DNA of 64,000 nt, taken from the NCBI RefSeq assembly GCF_006491595.2, contig NZ_VEVQ02000002.1, positions 372,001 to 436,000 of the forward strand, read 5' to 3'. The translations under genes were made by a program, and so were the position numbers. Shown here one piece after another: positions 36,380 through 45,132 of the stretch. Within the stretch, counting starts at the first letter, position 1, and each line of letters opens with the position of its first letter. The notes under the pieces were generated by a model. It was not told where the DNA came from and made no database searches. It was given only the letters and a program-made list of their open reading frames with translations. This stretch comes from Flavobacterium jejuense. Lineage in GTDB: Bacteria; Bacteroidota; Bacteroidia; Flavobacteriales; Flavobacteriaceae.

Positions 36380-37243
36380 TTAAATAGCTTTTAAATAGGT
36401 ATACAAATCTAAATCTTTTTGTAATCTCATTTTTTTCTTTAGACGGTATTTGTGAGTTCGTACACTTTCTTGATTGATGCCTAATAAACTTCTAATATCA
36501 TCGTTAGACATATTCATCTTTAAGTAACAACAATATTTTAAGTCTTTAGTGGTTAATTTAGGGTGTCTTTCTGCGAGTACAAACAAAAAATTAGGATTTG
36601 TTTTTTCGAAGTACAGTTTAAAGTCATCCCAAAGCTTTGTATCATAAGCTGAAGTCTTTATGGCATTTACAATTGATAGTAATTCTAGTCTTGTAGTAGT
36701 ATCTACTGTTGGACACAAAGTTTTAATGCGTTCTTTTACAGTATGCAGTACTTCTATTTTTTGATCTAATTCTAGTACGTACCGACTCATGTTTCTATCT
36801 GAGTTTAAAAGATCTTTTTCGATAGTTTGGCTAGCAAGTGATTTTGTATTGGAATGTACGGTTTGATTTTTTAATAAAAATATAGAATGAATAAGAGAAG
36901 TGAAATGCGTTTTATTCGTCATGTTTTCAATTGGGAATGTAAAAATAATATTCTTACTGTTTAACGAGTCAAAATCACTATCAAAATTTTTAGTAATACA
37001 AAGTATAGGAGTTTCAGGTTTGTTTACAAATTGATTAAAATTATTAATAGCAATTTGATTACTTCTGAAATTGAAAACTAATAATGCAGGATGAATTGAT
37101 TTAGAAATATTTAATAAATCTGAAATACGAGAAACAGTAATAATGTTGACTAAAAAGTCGGGAATCTTTTTTATCAAACCTACAATATCTGTGAGTATCT
37201 CAGTTTGATCACATCCAATTATAATAGTAGTTTCTTTGTTCAT
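36380..37243 (-). CDS. LuxR-type regulator with degenerate receiver domain
   Basis: A 287-residue protein. Residues 6-115 look like a response-regulator receiver, but the phospho-acceptor is replaced: where the central strand should end in Asp, the sequence reads ALLVFNFRSN, placing Asn58 there, and the conserved Lys is replaced in FTFPIEN. Residues 229-280 form a LuxR-type helix-turn-helix (LTTKDLKYCCYLKMNMSNDD, then SVRTHKYRLKKKM). It is probably not controlled by phosphorylation. It lies 298 bp upstream of the eCIS operon on the same strand and is the only regulator nearby, so it is the best candidate for controlling the injection system. The 6-bp inverted repeat just upstream of its start could be an autoregulatory site. 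Confidence 0.8.
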   Translation of the reverse strand: MNKETTIIIGCDQTEILTDIVGLIKKIPDFLVNIITVSRISDLLNISKSIHPALLVFNFRSNQIAINNFNQFVNKPETPILCITKNFDSDFDSLNSKNIIFTFPIENMTNKTHFTSLIHSIFLLKNQTVHSNTKSLASQTIEKDLLNSDRNMSRYVLELDQKIEVLHTVKERIKTLCPTVDTTTRLELLSIVNAIKTSAYDTKLWDDFKLYFEKTNPNFLFVLAERHPKLTTKDLKYCCYLKMNMSNDDIRSLLGINQESVRTHKYRLKKKMRLQKDLDLYTYLKAI

Positions 37244-37836
37244 TGTTTTTGTCGTAAATATTTATTGCCAATTTTTTGAATTGGGTCTATTATAATATTT
37301 ATGAATTTTGTTCTAAAATTTTTCAAATGAAAAAGGAATAGCACTTTCTAAACAAAAAACACAGCTTTTATTTTTTCTTAGGTTGTTTCAAATTTATTTC
37401 AAATACTTGAAATAAAATTACGTATAAATACCTGTTTTTTAAAAAATATTTTATTTTTTTAGGGACAAAAAATAAAAATAAATTGAATTATTCTTTTTAA
37501 TAATGTAACTAGTGGTAACAAATTTATTTTAATTTGGTTAAGTCCATTTTATTCCAGTTCTGAGTTACTTATAAACTAGAATATTTCTAAACTTTTAAAC
37601 TCTCTTTAGCTTCAATCAAATGTATATAAAAAAGATATGCTAAAAAGAAGAGAGGCGGAATCTCAACTTTCTAGCATATACAAACAAAAAACAAACAAAA
37701 ACTATAAAGTAACTAGCGTTACTTACAGTTTTTTTTTAATCTCAATAAGAGGTTTTTTTTAGATCTTCATAGTTGTTTTAAAATAGAATCGGAAAGATAA
37801 CAATCTATTTCATTTTTTAAAACATTTTAATTAATT
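37244..37836. other. 593-bp intergenic region with terminator-like stem
   Basis: No plausible gene is seen. Near the left end is the regulator dyad (37268-37284). At 37429-37434 is TACCTG followed by a T-run, resembling the operator motif found near 39451 and 58274. At 37707-37724 AAGTAAC and GTTACTT pair around TAGC, with a long T-run at 37729-37737 and a weaker T-rich tract on the other side; this would end the minus-strand transcript of the haem lipoprotein, whose stop is about 100 bp away. Confidence 0.5.
37268..37284. promoter_or_regulatory. Inverted repeat upstream of the LuxR-type regulator
   Basis: CCAATT and AATTGG are separated by 5 bp, and the element ends 25 bp before the regulator start codon. 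Short spacing to the start and dyad form suggest an operator, for example for autoregulation. AT-rich dyads occur by chance in this genome, so confidence is low. Confidence 0.35.
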
Positions 37837-39375
37837 TTATTTTGTTTGAACAACAGTAGCTTGTTTCCATCTCATAATATCTCCATAAACATGACTCAAA
37901 TCAGTTGGTTTTAAACCATTATTATTAGAGTGACATAAAAAGCAAGAACCATTTTCATTATAACCTGTGCCATTTTGGATATATGTTTCCATAGTTGAAT
38001 TGGCTAACTGACTTGTACCTATTGCAACACCACTTCCAGAATTAGTAGTAGAATAACTACTTCCATTTGGAGCCAATCCACTGTCTGTCCATGTTGATCC
38101 TATGAAAAAGTAATTTTTTCGAATATCATTTCCTACTAATTTAGAATGAATAGAATTATTAATAGAAATTACTTGGCTATTAGATGCTTCTACACTTGCA
38201 TTTTCAGGATTTGGAACTCCAGCATTTGCAACACCCCAAGGTTTAGTTCTAGAAGAATTACTTGGACTAACAGTATTGTTGGCAGGTGCTCCTTTGAAGT
38301 TAGCATAAATACTATCCGCTTTAAATTTCATATGAGAAATATTGATAGTAACAGTATCATTTGCATTCGAATTTAAAATCCAATCACTACCAGTATTAGC
38401 AGCTACAGTTTTTATAGCATTATTTGTATCTAAGTAGCTATAACTTAATGCAGGTGCTGTTTTTTGATGTTCAAAAGTAGACCAAACCATTTCAGGATGT
38501 CCGGCAGTACTTCCTACAATATGAACTCCTAATAAAGCTAATTTTACTTGTATAGTTTTATTCAATATAGTCCATTTGGTAGGTGTTTTTTTATAAGTAG
38601 GAATGTATGCATCAATGATAAGATAATTACTTAACTCCTTTGGGTTAATAGTACTAGCTTCTACCCATGAAGTTTTAAGTTCAAGAGCTAAAGCATTTGC
38701 ATCTGGAAGTACCATCTTATTCATTTTAGCATAATTTACGATACTGTCTAATTCTGCTTGTGTTGTAGGAAATTGTTTTCCACCCATTTTTCCTGCATTC
38801 ACGGCAGAAAGAAATTGAGCATACACATCGTTAACCATTGTAATGTAGTATATCATAACACTATCTTTAGACATTAAAGCATCACCAGTAGCTTGTCCTT
38901 CTTCACTATCATTACTATCTTCATTGATACTTTTTTCTAAAGTAGGCATAGCGCTTAATAGCATTCCAGGAGTGTGTGGAATTAATTTTCTTTCATTATT
39001 ACCAAATTCTGAAGAAACTGTATAGAATACTGGAGATTCAAAAACAGTTTTACCAGCTACTTTACTGGGTGAAGTTATCCATAAAAACATTTGTTCAGAC
39101 CATTTGTAAAAATCACAATTGTCTTTGTGTCCAAAAGTCACACTATTAGCAGCATTAACAGTTCCATTTTCTGTAGCTTTTCCAGACTCAAACCAGGAAT
39201 TAAATTCTGTTGAATCTATTACACAAGAAGGCAAAACATCTTGAGGCAAAGTACTAGTTACAACAGCTAAATCTAATTCTTGCTCAATCTTGTCTTCTTC
39301 TTTGGGCTTACACGAAACACAAAAACTTATCCCGAGTAGGATAAGGATACTAAATTGTACTACTGTTTTTTTCAT
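37837..39375 (-). CDS. Lipoprotein with single c-type haem motif
   Basis: A 512-residue lipoprotein. Residues 1-22 are a lipoprotein signal (FCVSC with the lipid-anchored Cys near position 22). The body is polar and has no recognised domain to me, except near the C-terminus where NGSCFLCHSNNNG (near 480) gives a CxxCH haem c attachment site. The segment ILNKTIQVKLALLGVHIVGS near 268-287 and ending with VYGDIMRWKQATVV are further landmarks. Homologues are probably predicted as hypothetical in Bacteroidota. It would sit on the outer or inner membrane facing the periplasm or surface, and may have an electron-transfer or peroxidase-like role. The promoter region carries two inverted repeats. Confidence 0.7.
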   Translation of the reverse strand: MKKTVVQFSILILLGISFCVSCKPKEEDKIEQELDLAVVTSTLPQDVLPSCVIDSTEFNSWFESGKATENGTVNAANSVTFGHKDNCDFYKWSEQMFLWITSPSKVAGKTVFESPVFYTVSSEFGNNERKLIPHTPGMLLSAMPTLEKSINEDSNDSEEGQATGDALMSKDSVMIYYITMVNDVYAQFLSAVNAGKMGGKQFPTTQAELDSIVNYAKMNKMVLPDANALALELKTSWVEASTINPKELSNYLIIDAYIPTYKKTPTKWTILNKTIQVKLALLGVHIVGSTAGHPEMVWSTFEHQKTAPALSYSYLDTNNAIKTVAANTGSDWILNSNANDTVTINISHMKFKADSIYANFKGAPANNTVSPSNSSRTKPWGVANAGVPNPENASVEASNSQVISINNSIHSKLVGNDIRKNYFFIGSTWTDSGLAPNGSSYSTTNSGSGVAIGTSQLANSTMETYIQNGTGYNENGSCFLCHSNNNGLKPTDLSHVYGDIMRWKQATVVQTK

Positions 39376-39399
39376 TGTTTGTTTGTTTAGAAGTTTTTT

Positions 39400-39455
39400 A
39401 ATTGGTATTCCAAAGATACCAATTTAACAACAAATAGATATAGGTAAAAATACCT
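39400..39455 (-). promoter_or_regulatory. Promoter with two inverted repeats for haem lipoprotein gene
   Basis: On the minus strand TATCTTTG (39411-39418) matches the TAnnTTTG -7 element, about 36 bp before the start codon. It is flanked by the arms AATTGGTAT (39400-39408) and ATACCAATT (39416-39424), so a protein bound there would cover the promoter. A second dyad, AGGTA-N4-TACCT (39442-39455), lies over the expected -33 region and matches the operator-like site at 58263-58280. Confidence 0.6.
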
Positions 39456-39567
39456 GTTTTTAAAAAAAATAGTAAAACAAAAAATTAGAAGTGAGGAGAC
39501 TTCAAAAAATCAAAAACACTGTTAATCAGCTTTATCTGTTTTATTATGGAGCAAAAGCAACTTTTAA

Positions 39568-39987
39568 TTAAATACTTCTTCCAAGTACAAACATAGTATC
39601 CTGATTGCTATCAATGATAATTTTACTAATATCATTTTGCATAGCAATATCTAGAACATCTTTTGCAGGAATAGAAACAAAAGGTTTCGTTTCTTGCGCC
39701 CATATCATTAAAGTTTGTTGAGAAGTAAAAGCACCTAATACTTTTTGACCTTCAACTTCAAAAACTGAAGTAAAAGTCATTTGTCTTCCCTTCTCAATGG
39801 TACTCCAGCCATTTTCATCTTTGTTTTCTCCCATAACAGGCTCAGCTGTTGGTACAATTAAAAAGGCATTTTCTCCTTGTAATTCGTTAAAAACAGCCAT
39901 AAAAGTTTCTTGTTTCTGATTATTTTGAAAGGCTTTAATGTTTTTTAAAAGATTCGAATTATCAGGAGTAAAATTGTCAGACATCAT
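39568..39987 (-). CDS. SseB family protein
   Basis: A 139-residue cytosolic protein. The region LKNIKAFQNNQKQETFMAVF followed by NAFLIVPTAEPV (about 35-50) and, later, VLGAFTSQQTLMIWA (about 84-98) matches the SseB N-terminal domain. SseB-like proteins are small and of undefined function in most bacteria; the name comes from a Salmonella enhancer of serine-sensitivity protein, unrelated to the SPI-2 translocon component. A -7 element TACTTTTG at 40006-40013 (minus) gives it its own promoter. Confidence 0.75.
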   Translation of the reverse strand: MMSDNFTPDNSNLLKNIKAFQNNQKQETFMAVFNELQGENAFLIVPTAEPVMGENKDENGWSTIEKGRQMTFTSVFEVEGQKVLGAFTSQQTLMIWAQETKPFVSIPAKDVLDIAMQNDISKIIIDSNQDTMFVLGRSI

Positions 39988-40005
39988 TTTTATTTTTTAG
40001 AATGG

Positions 40006-40013
40006 CAAAAGTA
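40006..40013 (-). promoter_or_regulatory. -7 promoter element of the SseB family gene
   Basis: TACTTTTG read on the minus strand, 19 bp upstream of the first ATG of the SseB-like gene; a match to TAnnTTTG. The short distance implies a leader of about a dozen nucleotides. Confidence 0.5.
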
Positions 40014-40074
40014 AGAATTAAATTAAAATAGAGAAAAGAGTTATAGAATGTTCTTTTTAAAATAATCAGTAAGA

Positions 40075-40635
40075 TTAAAATAAACTAGTTTGAATCCCTT
40101 CATTAAAACCTTCATTTTTAAAATAAAAGGTATTTATAATTTCAAATTGTTTTACTTCAAGGTTAAGTTTTCTTAAAGAAATACTATTGCAATTGAAGGA
40201 AAGAGGTTTAGACGTTAGAAGTGAATTTGCGATAGCTAGTTTTTGACTATCTAGTTTTCGGGCAATAGATAAATGAGGATCATTACTTTTGTAGGGATTA
40301 GGTACTTTTAAACGAGTAGTAAATAGTTTCATTATATCTTTTAGTTCTTGCTTTGAAGCTTTATTTGGACTTATAAAAAATGCTCCGTTTGGATAACTAT
40401 CAAAAGATTCTAGAACAGCTGTTACAGGTTTTATACCGTTTGCAATTTGTATTATTTGTTGTTCAATCATTGGAAGAGCACTTTCTTCGATTTTAAACTC
40501 ACAAACTGTAATATGTGCCATGGCATTTTTACTATGAAACCAGCCAATTTCTGTAGCCAATTTCTGTTTCATTTCTTTTACAAAATCAATAATAACCTTA
40601 TTAGGTATAAAAGCTAGAGAATAAGTTTGAATCAT
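40075..40635 (-). CDS. 2H phosphoesterase (2'-5' RNA ligase family)
   Basis: A 186-residue protein with the two catalytic H-x-[ST]-x motifs of the 2H superfamily, AHITVCEF (about 45-52) and DPHLSIARKL (about 124-133). Family members hydrolyse or ligate cyclic phosphodiesters and 2'-5' RNA linkages (ThpR, LigT). The RNA substrate is uncertain for the Bacteroidota branch. It is transcribed away from the APC permease gene across a 155-bp gap. Confidence 0.85.
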   Translation of the reverse strand: MIQTYSLAFIPNKVIIDFVKEMKQKLATEIGWFHSKNAMAHITVCEFKIEESALPMIEQQIIQIANGIKPVTAVLESFDSYPNGAFFISPNKASKQELKDIMKLFTTRLKVPNPYKSNDPHLSIARKLDSQKLAIANSLLTSKPLSFNCNSISLRKLNLEVKQFEIINTFYFKNEGFNEGIQTSLF

Positions 40636-40790
40636 ATTAGTAACGTATTGAGAATAAAATAGATGCCAGGTTTATTTAAATAGGAGTAAAATTGGTACAC
40701 AAAAAATACAAATTTAAGTAAAGAAAAATAGAGTAGCCCATAAAGTTTTTATATATTTAGATGCCATAATCAGTATAAAAATAAGATTTA

Positions 40791-42068
40791 ATGAGTGATA
40801 AAATAGGTTTAAAAGAAGCGATATCCATTGGAATAGGAGGTATGGTTGGTGGAGGCATTTTTGCTGTTTTAGGATTAGCCGTTTCTTTAAGCAAAGGAGG
40901 AACACCACTTTCATTTTTCATTGCAGGAATTTTAGCTTTATTAACTTCTTATAGTTATGCCAAATTATCCTTAATTTTTCCAGATAGAGGAGGAACTGTA
41001 AAATTTATAAATGAAGGCTTTGGGAAAACCGTTTTTAGTGGAGGAATCAATAACTTGCTATGGGTTAGTTATATTGTTATGTTGGCCTTATATGCTTCCG
41101 CTTTTGGTTCATATGCACCTAATTTGCTAAAGCTTACTTCAAATACCCAATTCGATTTTCATATTTATCTTTCTGCAATAGTTATTGTAGCTACTATAAT
41201 TAATTACTACAGTGTGGCAATTGTTAGTAAAATAGAATCTTATGCGGTCATTATAAAGCTCATTATTTTACTTGGCTTTGTGGGATTAGGAGTTTATGGA
41301 TTATTTGGTAACCCAAATGTTTCCCAGCTAGCCCTTACAAATTGGGAAACACCCTTACAACTGTTGACAGGAGGAATGGTCATTTTTGTTGCCTATGAAG
41401 GATTTGAACTAATAGCCAATGCAGTTCCAGATATAGACAATCCAAACAAAAATGTACCAAAAGCCTATTACTACTCGGTAGGTTTTGTAATGCTTTTATA
41501 TATTGTTATCGCAATCGTTACGGTTGGTTCTTTACCGTTTGCACAAATAGCAGAAGCACAAGATTATGTGCTAGCAGAAGCAGCAAAACCCATGATTGGT
41601 AAAATAGGATTTACTGTCATAACTATTGCAGCACTTATTTCTACTTTTTCAGCTATTAATGCTTCTTTATACGGAGGAACAAGAGTCAGTTATGAAATTG
41701 CTGAAGATGATGAATTACCACATCACTTAACCAGTAAATTATGGAACCAACCAATAGGATTATTAATTACAGCAGTAATTACTTTAATTTTAGCCAATAC
41801 ACTTAACTTAGAGAGCATTTCTACAGCAGGTAGTGTTGGGTTTCTATTAATCTTTGCTATTGTCAATTGGATTGCTTTTCGTTTGGCTAAAAAGATTAAT
41901 GCCAATAAATATATTCCACTTATTGGGTTTGTCTTATGTGCTATTGCTACTATTGTACTATTAGTGCAACAATTCCAAACTAATATATTAGGTGTATTGG
42001 TATCGCTTGGATTAATTTGCATTTGTTTCCTAGCGGAATTCATCTATAAAAAGCAAGAACAACACTAA
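40791..42068 (+). CDS. APC family amino acid permease
   Basis: A 425-residue integral membrane protein with 11 to 12 hydrophobic helices. The opening KEAISIGIGGMVGGGIFAVL (about 7-26) is the substrate-binding unwound-helix motif GxGGxxGxGIF of the APC superfamily (amino acid-polyamine-organocation transporters), and FVAYEGFELIANAVPDIDNP (about 202-221) is the helix-6 signature. It imports amino acids or polyamines by proton or sodium coupling; substrate not readable. A short Lys-Gln tail follows the last helix. The next gene follows after 31 bp. Confidence 0.9.
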   Translation: MSDKIGLKEAISIGIGGMVGGGIFAVLGLAVSLSKGGTPLSFFIAGILALLTSYSYAKLSLIFPDRGGTVKFINEGFGKTVFSGGINNLLWVSYIVMLALYASAFGSYAPNLLKLTSNTQFDFHIYLSAIVIVATIINYYSVAIVSKIESYAVIIKLIILLGFVGLGVYGLFGNPNVSQLALTNWETPLQLLTGGMVIFVAYEGFELIANAVPDIDNPNKNVPKAYYYSVGFVMLLYIVIAIVTVGSLPFAQIAEAQDYVLAEAAKPMIGKIGFTVITIAALISTFSAINASLYGGTRVSYEIAEDDELPHHLTSKLWNQPIGLLITAVITLILANTLNLESISTAGSVGFLLIFAIVNWIAFRLAKKINANKYIPLIGFVLCAIATIVLLVQQFQTNILGVLVSLGLICICFLAEFIYKKQEQH

Positions 42069-42099
42069 TTAATTTTAAATAAAAATACCGCATACAGTT

Positions 42100-42657
42100 A
42101 TGTATCCCGATAAATATATATACTGCCTTGAAGGAGTAGCAGATGTAGATAGCTCTACTACGACGGCTATTTTACCAGCTTTAGAAAATTTAGCTTTTCA
42201 ATACGGAATTACCAATATTTATAAAACTTGCGATACAATTGAAGGCTTAGAAGAAAGCTTGAGTTTGTTACTTTATGAAGATCGCAATTTTAAAGATTAT
42301 GCTATTTTATATCTAGTTTTTGATGGAGATGGCAACAGAATAGAACTCGATGATTACTATTATACACTAGAAGAAATTGCCGAATTTTTTGAAGGCAAAC
42401 TTACTGGAAAGATCATCCATTTTGCTAATTTAATGCGACTCGATTTAGATGAAGAAGGAGCGCAGTACTTCTTAGATGTAACAGGTGCAAAGGCAATTTC
42501 TGGGTATAGCAAACAAGTACCCATTTTAAGTACGATTTTAGATACGATTTATTTTGCTTTGTGCCAAGAGTACGATGATGTAGTAGAACTAGTTGAAGAA
42601 TTATATGAAAAGCAATATGCCTTGTGTAGTACTATGGGATTTTTATTGTATTATTAA
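42100..42657 (+). CDS. DUF6642-like caspase-fold pseudoenzyme candidate
   Basis: A 185-residue acidic cytosolic protein. The opening YIYCLEGVADVDSS, central AILYLVFDGDGNRIEL and KIIHFANLMRLDL, and later TGAKAISGYSKQV agree with my memory of DUF6642, a family with a caspase/CHAT-like core. There, the first segment would normally end in a His-Gly and the second in a Ser-Cys catalytic stretch; here they read Asp-Gly and Asn-Leu, so the catalytic pair seems lost. If so it is a binding or regulatory pseudoenzyme. It follows the permease by 31 bp and its stop is 21 bp from the convergent regulator gene. Confidence 0.5.
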   Translation: MYPDKYIYCLEGVADVDSSTTTAILPALENLAFQYGITNIYKTCDTIEGLEESLSLLLYEDRNFKDYAILYLVFDGDGNRIELDDYYYTLEEIAEFFEGKLTGKIIHFANLMRLDLDEEGAQYFLDVTGAKAISGYSKQVPILSTILDTIYFALCQEYDDVVELVEELYEKQYALCSTMGFLLYY

Positions 42658-42678
42658 ATATTTTATTTATAATAAAGT

Positions 42679-43587
42679 TTAATTAACTACCAGTTTATAG
42701 CCAACACCTCTTATGTTTACAATTTTAAGAGTAGCGTCTGCTTCTATTTTTTTGCGTAATTTAGATATGAATACATCTAATGTTCTACCAATATAATCTC
42801 CTTCATCACCCCAAACAACGTTTAAAATCACATCACGTTCAACCGTTTCATTTTCAAATTTTTGTAAAATAGCTAATAAATCAGATTCTTTACTAGATAG
42901 TTCAATGATTTGGTTTTGGTAGGTAAGAGTCATATTTCTTTTGTCAAATAGAAAACGGCCTAATGGTATGCTTTCAGAAACTTTAGAAGAGGATTTATTT
43001 CTTTTAAAATATATAAAATAAGCTAGTGCAATTAGAATAAATAGTGCTAATCCTAATATGGTAAAAGTTGAAATAGAAAAAGAAGCTTCAGTATTTTCTC
43101 TTTCTTTTATAGCATTATTTGAATTTAAATTCTCATTGCGTGTAGGATAAAGTTCTAGAATTGTTATATATAGTGCGTAACAATTTTTTGGAGGAACTCG
43201 TTCTCTGCATGGAACTAATTCAATAGTATTATGCCAACCCATTTGGTAACTATATACAATCTTTTTAGTTTCACATTCTTCTACTTCCACTAAATAGCTT
43301 TTGGCAATTTTATTATTTTTTATAATACTATCAATATTATTTACAAGATAGTTTGGGTCAAATTGTAAGTCTGTTTCAAAATGAATTTTGTAACGTTCAT
43401 TTTCTTTTTCAACAGGTAAAACAAGAGAGGTGCTATCATTAGAATGCAATAACAATTGATGGCCAATAACTCTAAGGGTTGCTTTCATTTGGCTATCCGA
43501 AGGCATTTCTTGAGAAAATCCTATAGTCAAATTAAAAAACAAACCAATATAGAATAGTGTAATTATTTTTTTAAAAGAGAAATTCAT
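42679..43587 (-). CDS. Membrane-anchored winged-helix transcriptional regulator
   Basis: A 302-residue protein. An N-terminal signal segment (residues 5-25) leads into a periplasmic sensor region of about 145 residues, then a transmembrane helix (residues 170-192, FTILGLALFILIALAYFIYF) and a cytoplasmic OmpR/PhoB-type winged helix (about 205-302; LSSKESDLLAILQKFEN, NVVWGDEGDYIGRTLDVFIS and the end NIRGVGYKLVVN). This is a ToxR-like one-component design that senses outside and binds DNA at the membrane. Its gene is divergent from the propeller lipoprotein, separated by about 130 bp. Confidence 0.85.
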   Translation of the reverse strand: MNFSFKKIITLFYIGLFFNLTIGFSQEMPSDSQMKATLRVIGHQLLLHSNDSTSLVLPVEKENERYKIHFETDLQFDPNYLVNNIDSIIKNNKIAKSYLVEVEECETKKIVYSYQMGWHNTIELVPCRERVPPKNCYALYITILELYPTRNENLNSNNAIKERENTEASFSISTFTILGLALFILIALAYFIYFKRNKSSSKVSESIPLGRFLFDKRNMTLTYQNQIIELSSKESDLLAILQKFENETVERDVILNVVWGDEGDYIGRTLDVFISKLRKKIEADATLKIVNIRGVGYKLVVN

Positions 43588-43684
43588 TTCGCAAATGTAT
43601 TTAATAAATGAAGTAGCTACTATCTTTTACAGTGTAATTTACATTATTTTACACTTCTTAAACTTAAAAAAAAGCGAATACTCC

Positions 43685-43692
43685 TAGCTTTG
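43685..43692 (+). promoter_or_regulatory. -7 promoter element of the propeller lipoprotein gene
   Basis: TAGCTTTG matches TAnnTTTG. It overlaps a possible TTG start at 43690 and lies 25 bp upstream of the ATG at 43717, so it argues for the ATG as the true start. The gap shared with the divergent regulator (43588-43716) is the natural place for its operator. Confidence 0.65.
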
Positions 43693-43716
43693 AATTTCAA
43701 ATTAATAAATAACAGT

Positions 43717-44799
43717 ATGAAAAACAAGTTATTCGGTTTTATTCTTTATTCTTTGATGATAGTGTCTTGTAATGGGCAAAAAGAAAATTCGCACTCAAAA
43801 AGTAAGCTTGCTATAAGCAGTAACACAACCACTACAGAGAGCCTTCAAGAAATTGAAGACAAAAACTTTGAATATTGGTATGGAGAAAAGTATTCTAGTC
43901 GACCTGATCGATTTTTACAAATAAGCGAGTACATTAGAAAAATTTTTCAAGACAAAAAAGGCAATTTATGGTTTGGCACCAACTACGATGGAGTCGTTAG
44001 GTATGATGGAGAAAAAATAACCTATTTTTCTACAAAAGAAGGTTTGGCAGGTAACCAAATAACAGGAATTACAGAAGATAATGAAGGTAATATTTGGTTA
44101 GCAACTAATGAAGGCATCTCTAAATTTGATGGTAAAATATTTTTTAATTACAGAAACAGCAAGGATTTATGTAGTAGAAAAATAATGAGTATTTATAAGG
44201 ATAGAAAAGGACAAATCTGGGCAGGAACTTATGGAGGATTAAGCATTTTCACTGGCTCTGAATTTATTCCAGTGCATGTTAGTCAAGATTTTAATAGTTC
44301 GGTGATTAGTTTTGCAGAAGATTCAAAAGGCAATTTATGGATAGGAACTAATTACTCCTATGCTTATAAGTTTAATGGTATAAGTTTCGAACAGTTTATT
44401 CCAGAAGGAAGAGAAAAAGACAAAAGTGTTACGAGTATTTTAGAAGATTCAAAAGGAAATCTATGGTTTGGTTCTATGGAGAGCGGCATCACTAAATATG
44501 ATGGTAAAACTTTTACTGTTTTTGATACCAATAGTAATACAATTGGAAATAATGAAGTTTGGACCATTTATGAAGATCAAACAGGAAACATTTGGTTCAG
44601 TTCAGAAGGTTTTGGCATTTATCGTTATAAAGACAGTACTTTGGTTAATTTTAGTAAAAAAGAGAAACTACCTCTTCATGCCGTACAATCTATTTTTGAA
44701 GACCTACAAGGACGTTTATGGATAGGAGGAGGCAACGGACTTTATCGAATGGAAAATAACACCTTTGTAAATATTACGAAGAAAGGACCTTGGGGATAA
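43717..44799 (+). CDS. Two-component regulator propeller lipoprotein
   Basis: A 360-residue lipoprotein starting MKNKLFGFILYSLMIVSC, where the Cys after the hydrophobic stretch is the lipid anchor. The mature part is a beta-propeller of at least six to seven blades, each with a motif like DKKGNLWFGTNYDGVVRYDG, EDNEGNIWLATNEGISKFDG and EDSKGNLWIGTNYSYAYKFN. Such repeats are the sensor part of hybrid two-component systems, but here they stand alone without kinase. The propeller probably binds a ligand at the surface or periplasm and may relay to the divergent membrane regulator. A longer start at 43690 is unlikely because the promoter overlaps it. Confidence 0.88.
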   Translation: MKNKLFGFILYSLMIVSCNGQKENSHSKSKLAISSNTTTTESLQEIEDKNFEYWYGEKYSSRPDRFLQISEYIRKIFQDKKGNLWFGTNYDGVVRYDGEKITYFSTKEGLAGNQITGITEDNEGNIWLATNEGISKFDGKIFFNYRNSKDLCSRKIMSIYKDRKGQIWAGTYGGLSIFTGSEFIPVHVSQDFNSSVISFAEDSKGNLWIGTNYSYAYKFNGISFEQFIPEGREKDKSVTSILEDSKGNLWFGSMESGITKYDGKTFTVFDTNSNTIGNNEVWTIYEDQTGNIWFSSEGFGIYRYKDSTLVNFSKKEKLPLHAVQSIFEDLQGRLWIGGGNGLYRMENNTFVNITKKGPWG

Positions 44800-45031
44800 A
44801 GTAGAAACTACCTCTATTTTATTCCTTTATAAAACTCAAACTTAAAAGATGGAAAAGTATCACCAAATAATTGAGGTAAATCCGTTTACTTTTGTTTGAT
44901 ATAGCTTTTCAATCCTCACCAACTTAAAATCGTTACTGTAATTTGCTACTTGTTAGTAATTAATTAGTTAGTGGAGAAATACCCCTAAATAAAAGGGACT
45001 TTTCTTTGCTAAAATGGGCGTTTCTCCTCTG

Positions 45032-45060
45032 TTGTTTTTGAACTATTCCCAATAGTTTTG
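45032..45060 (+). promoter_or_regulatory. Candidate promoter of the transthyretin-like gene
   Basis: TTG (45032-45034), an 18-bp gap, then TAGTTTTG (45053-45060), the Bacteroidota -33/-7 arrangement. It lies about 73 bp before the start codon. Another -7-like octamer, TACTTTTG, occurs at 44887-44894. The rest of the 333-bp gap 44800-45132 shows no gene. Confidence 0.55.
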
Positions 45061-45132
45061 TATCATAAATAACAAATAATGGAGTAAGCCAAAAATCCGT
45101 AAATAAAGAGTAGGCAAAAAAACAAGTAAAAC

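Noticed and set aside
43690..43716. Earlier TTG start for the propeller lipoprotein
   Set aside because: The -7 element TAGCTTTG overlaps that codon, and the lipoprotein signal begins exactly at the ATG at 43717.
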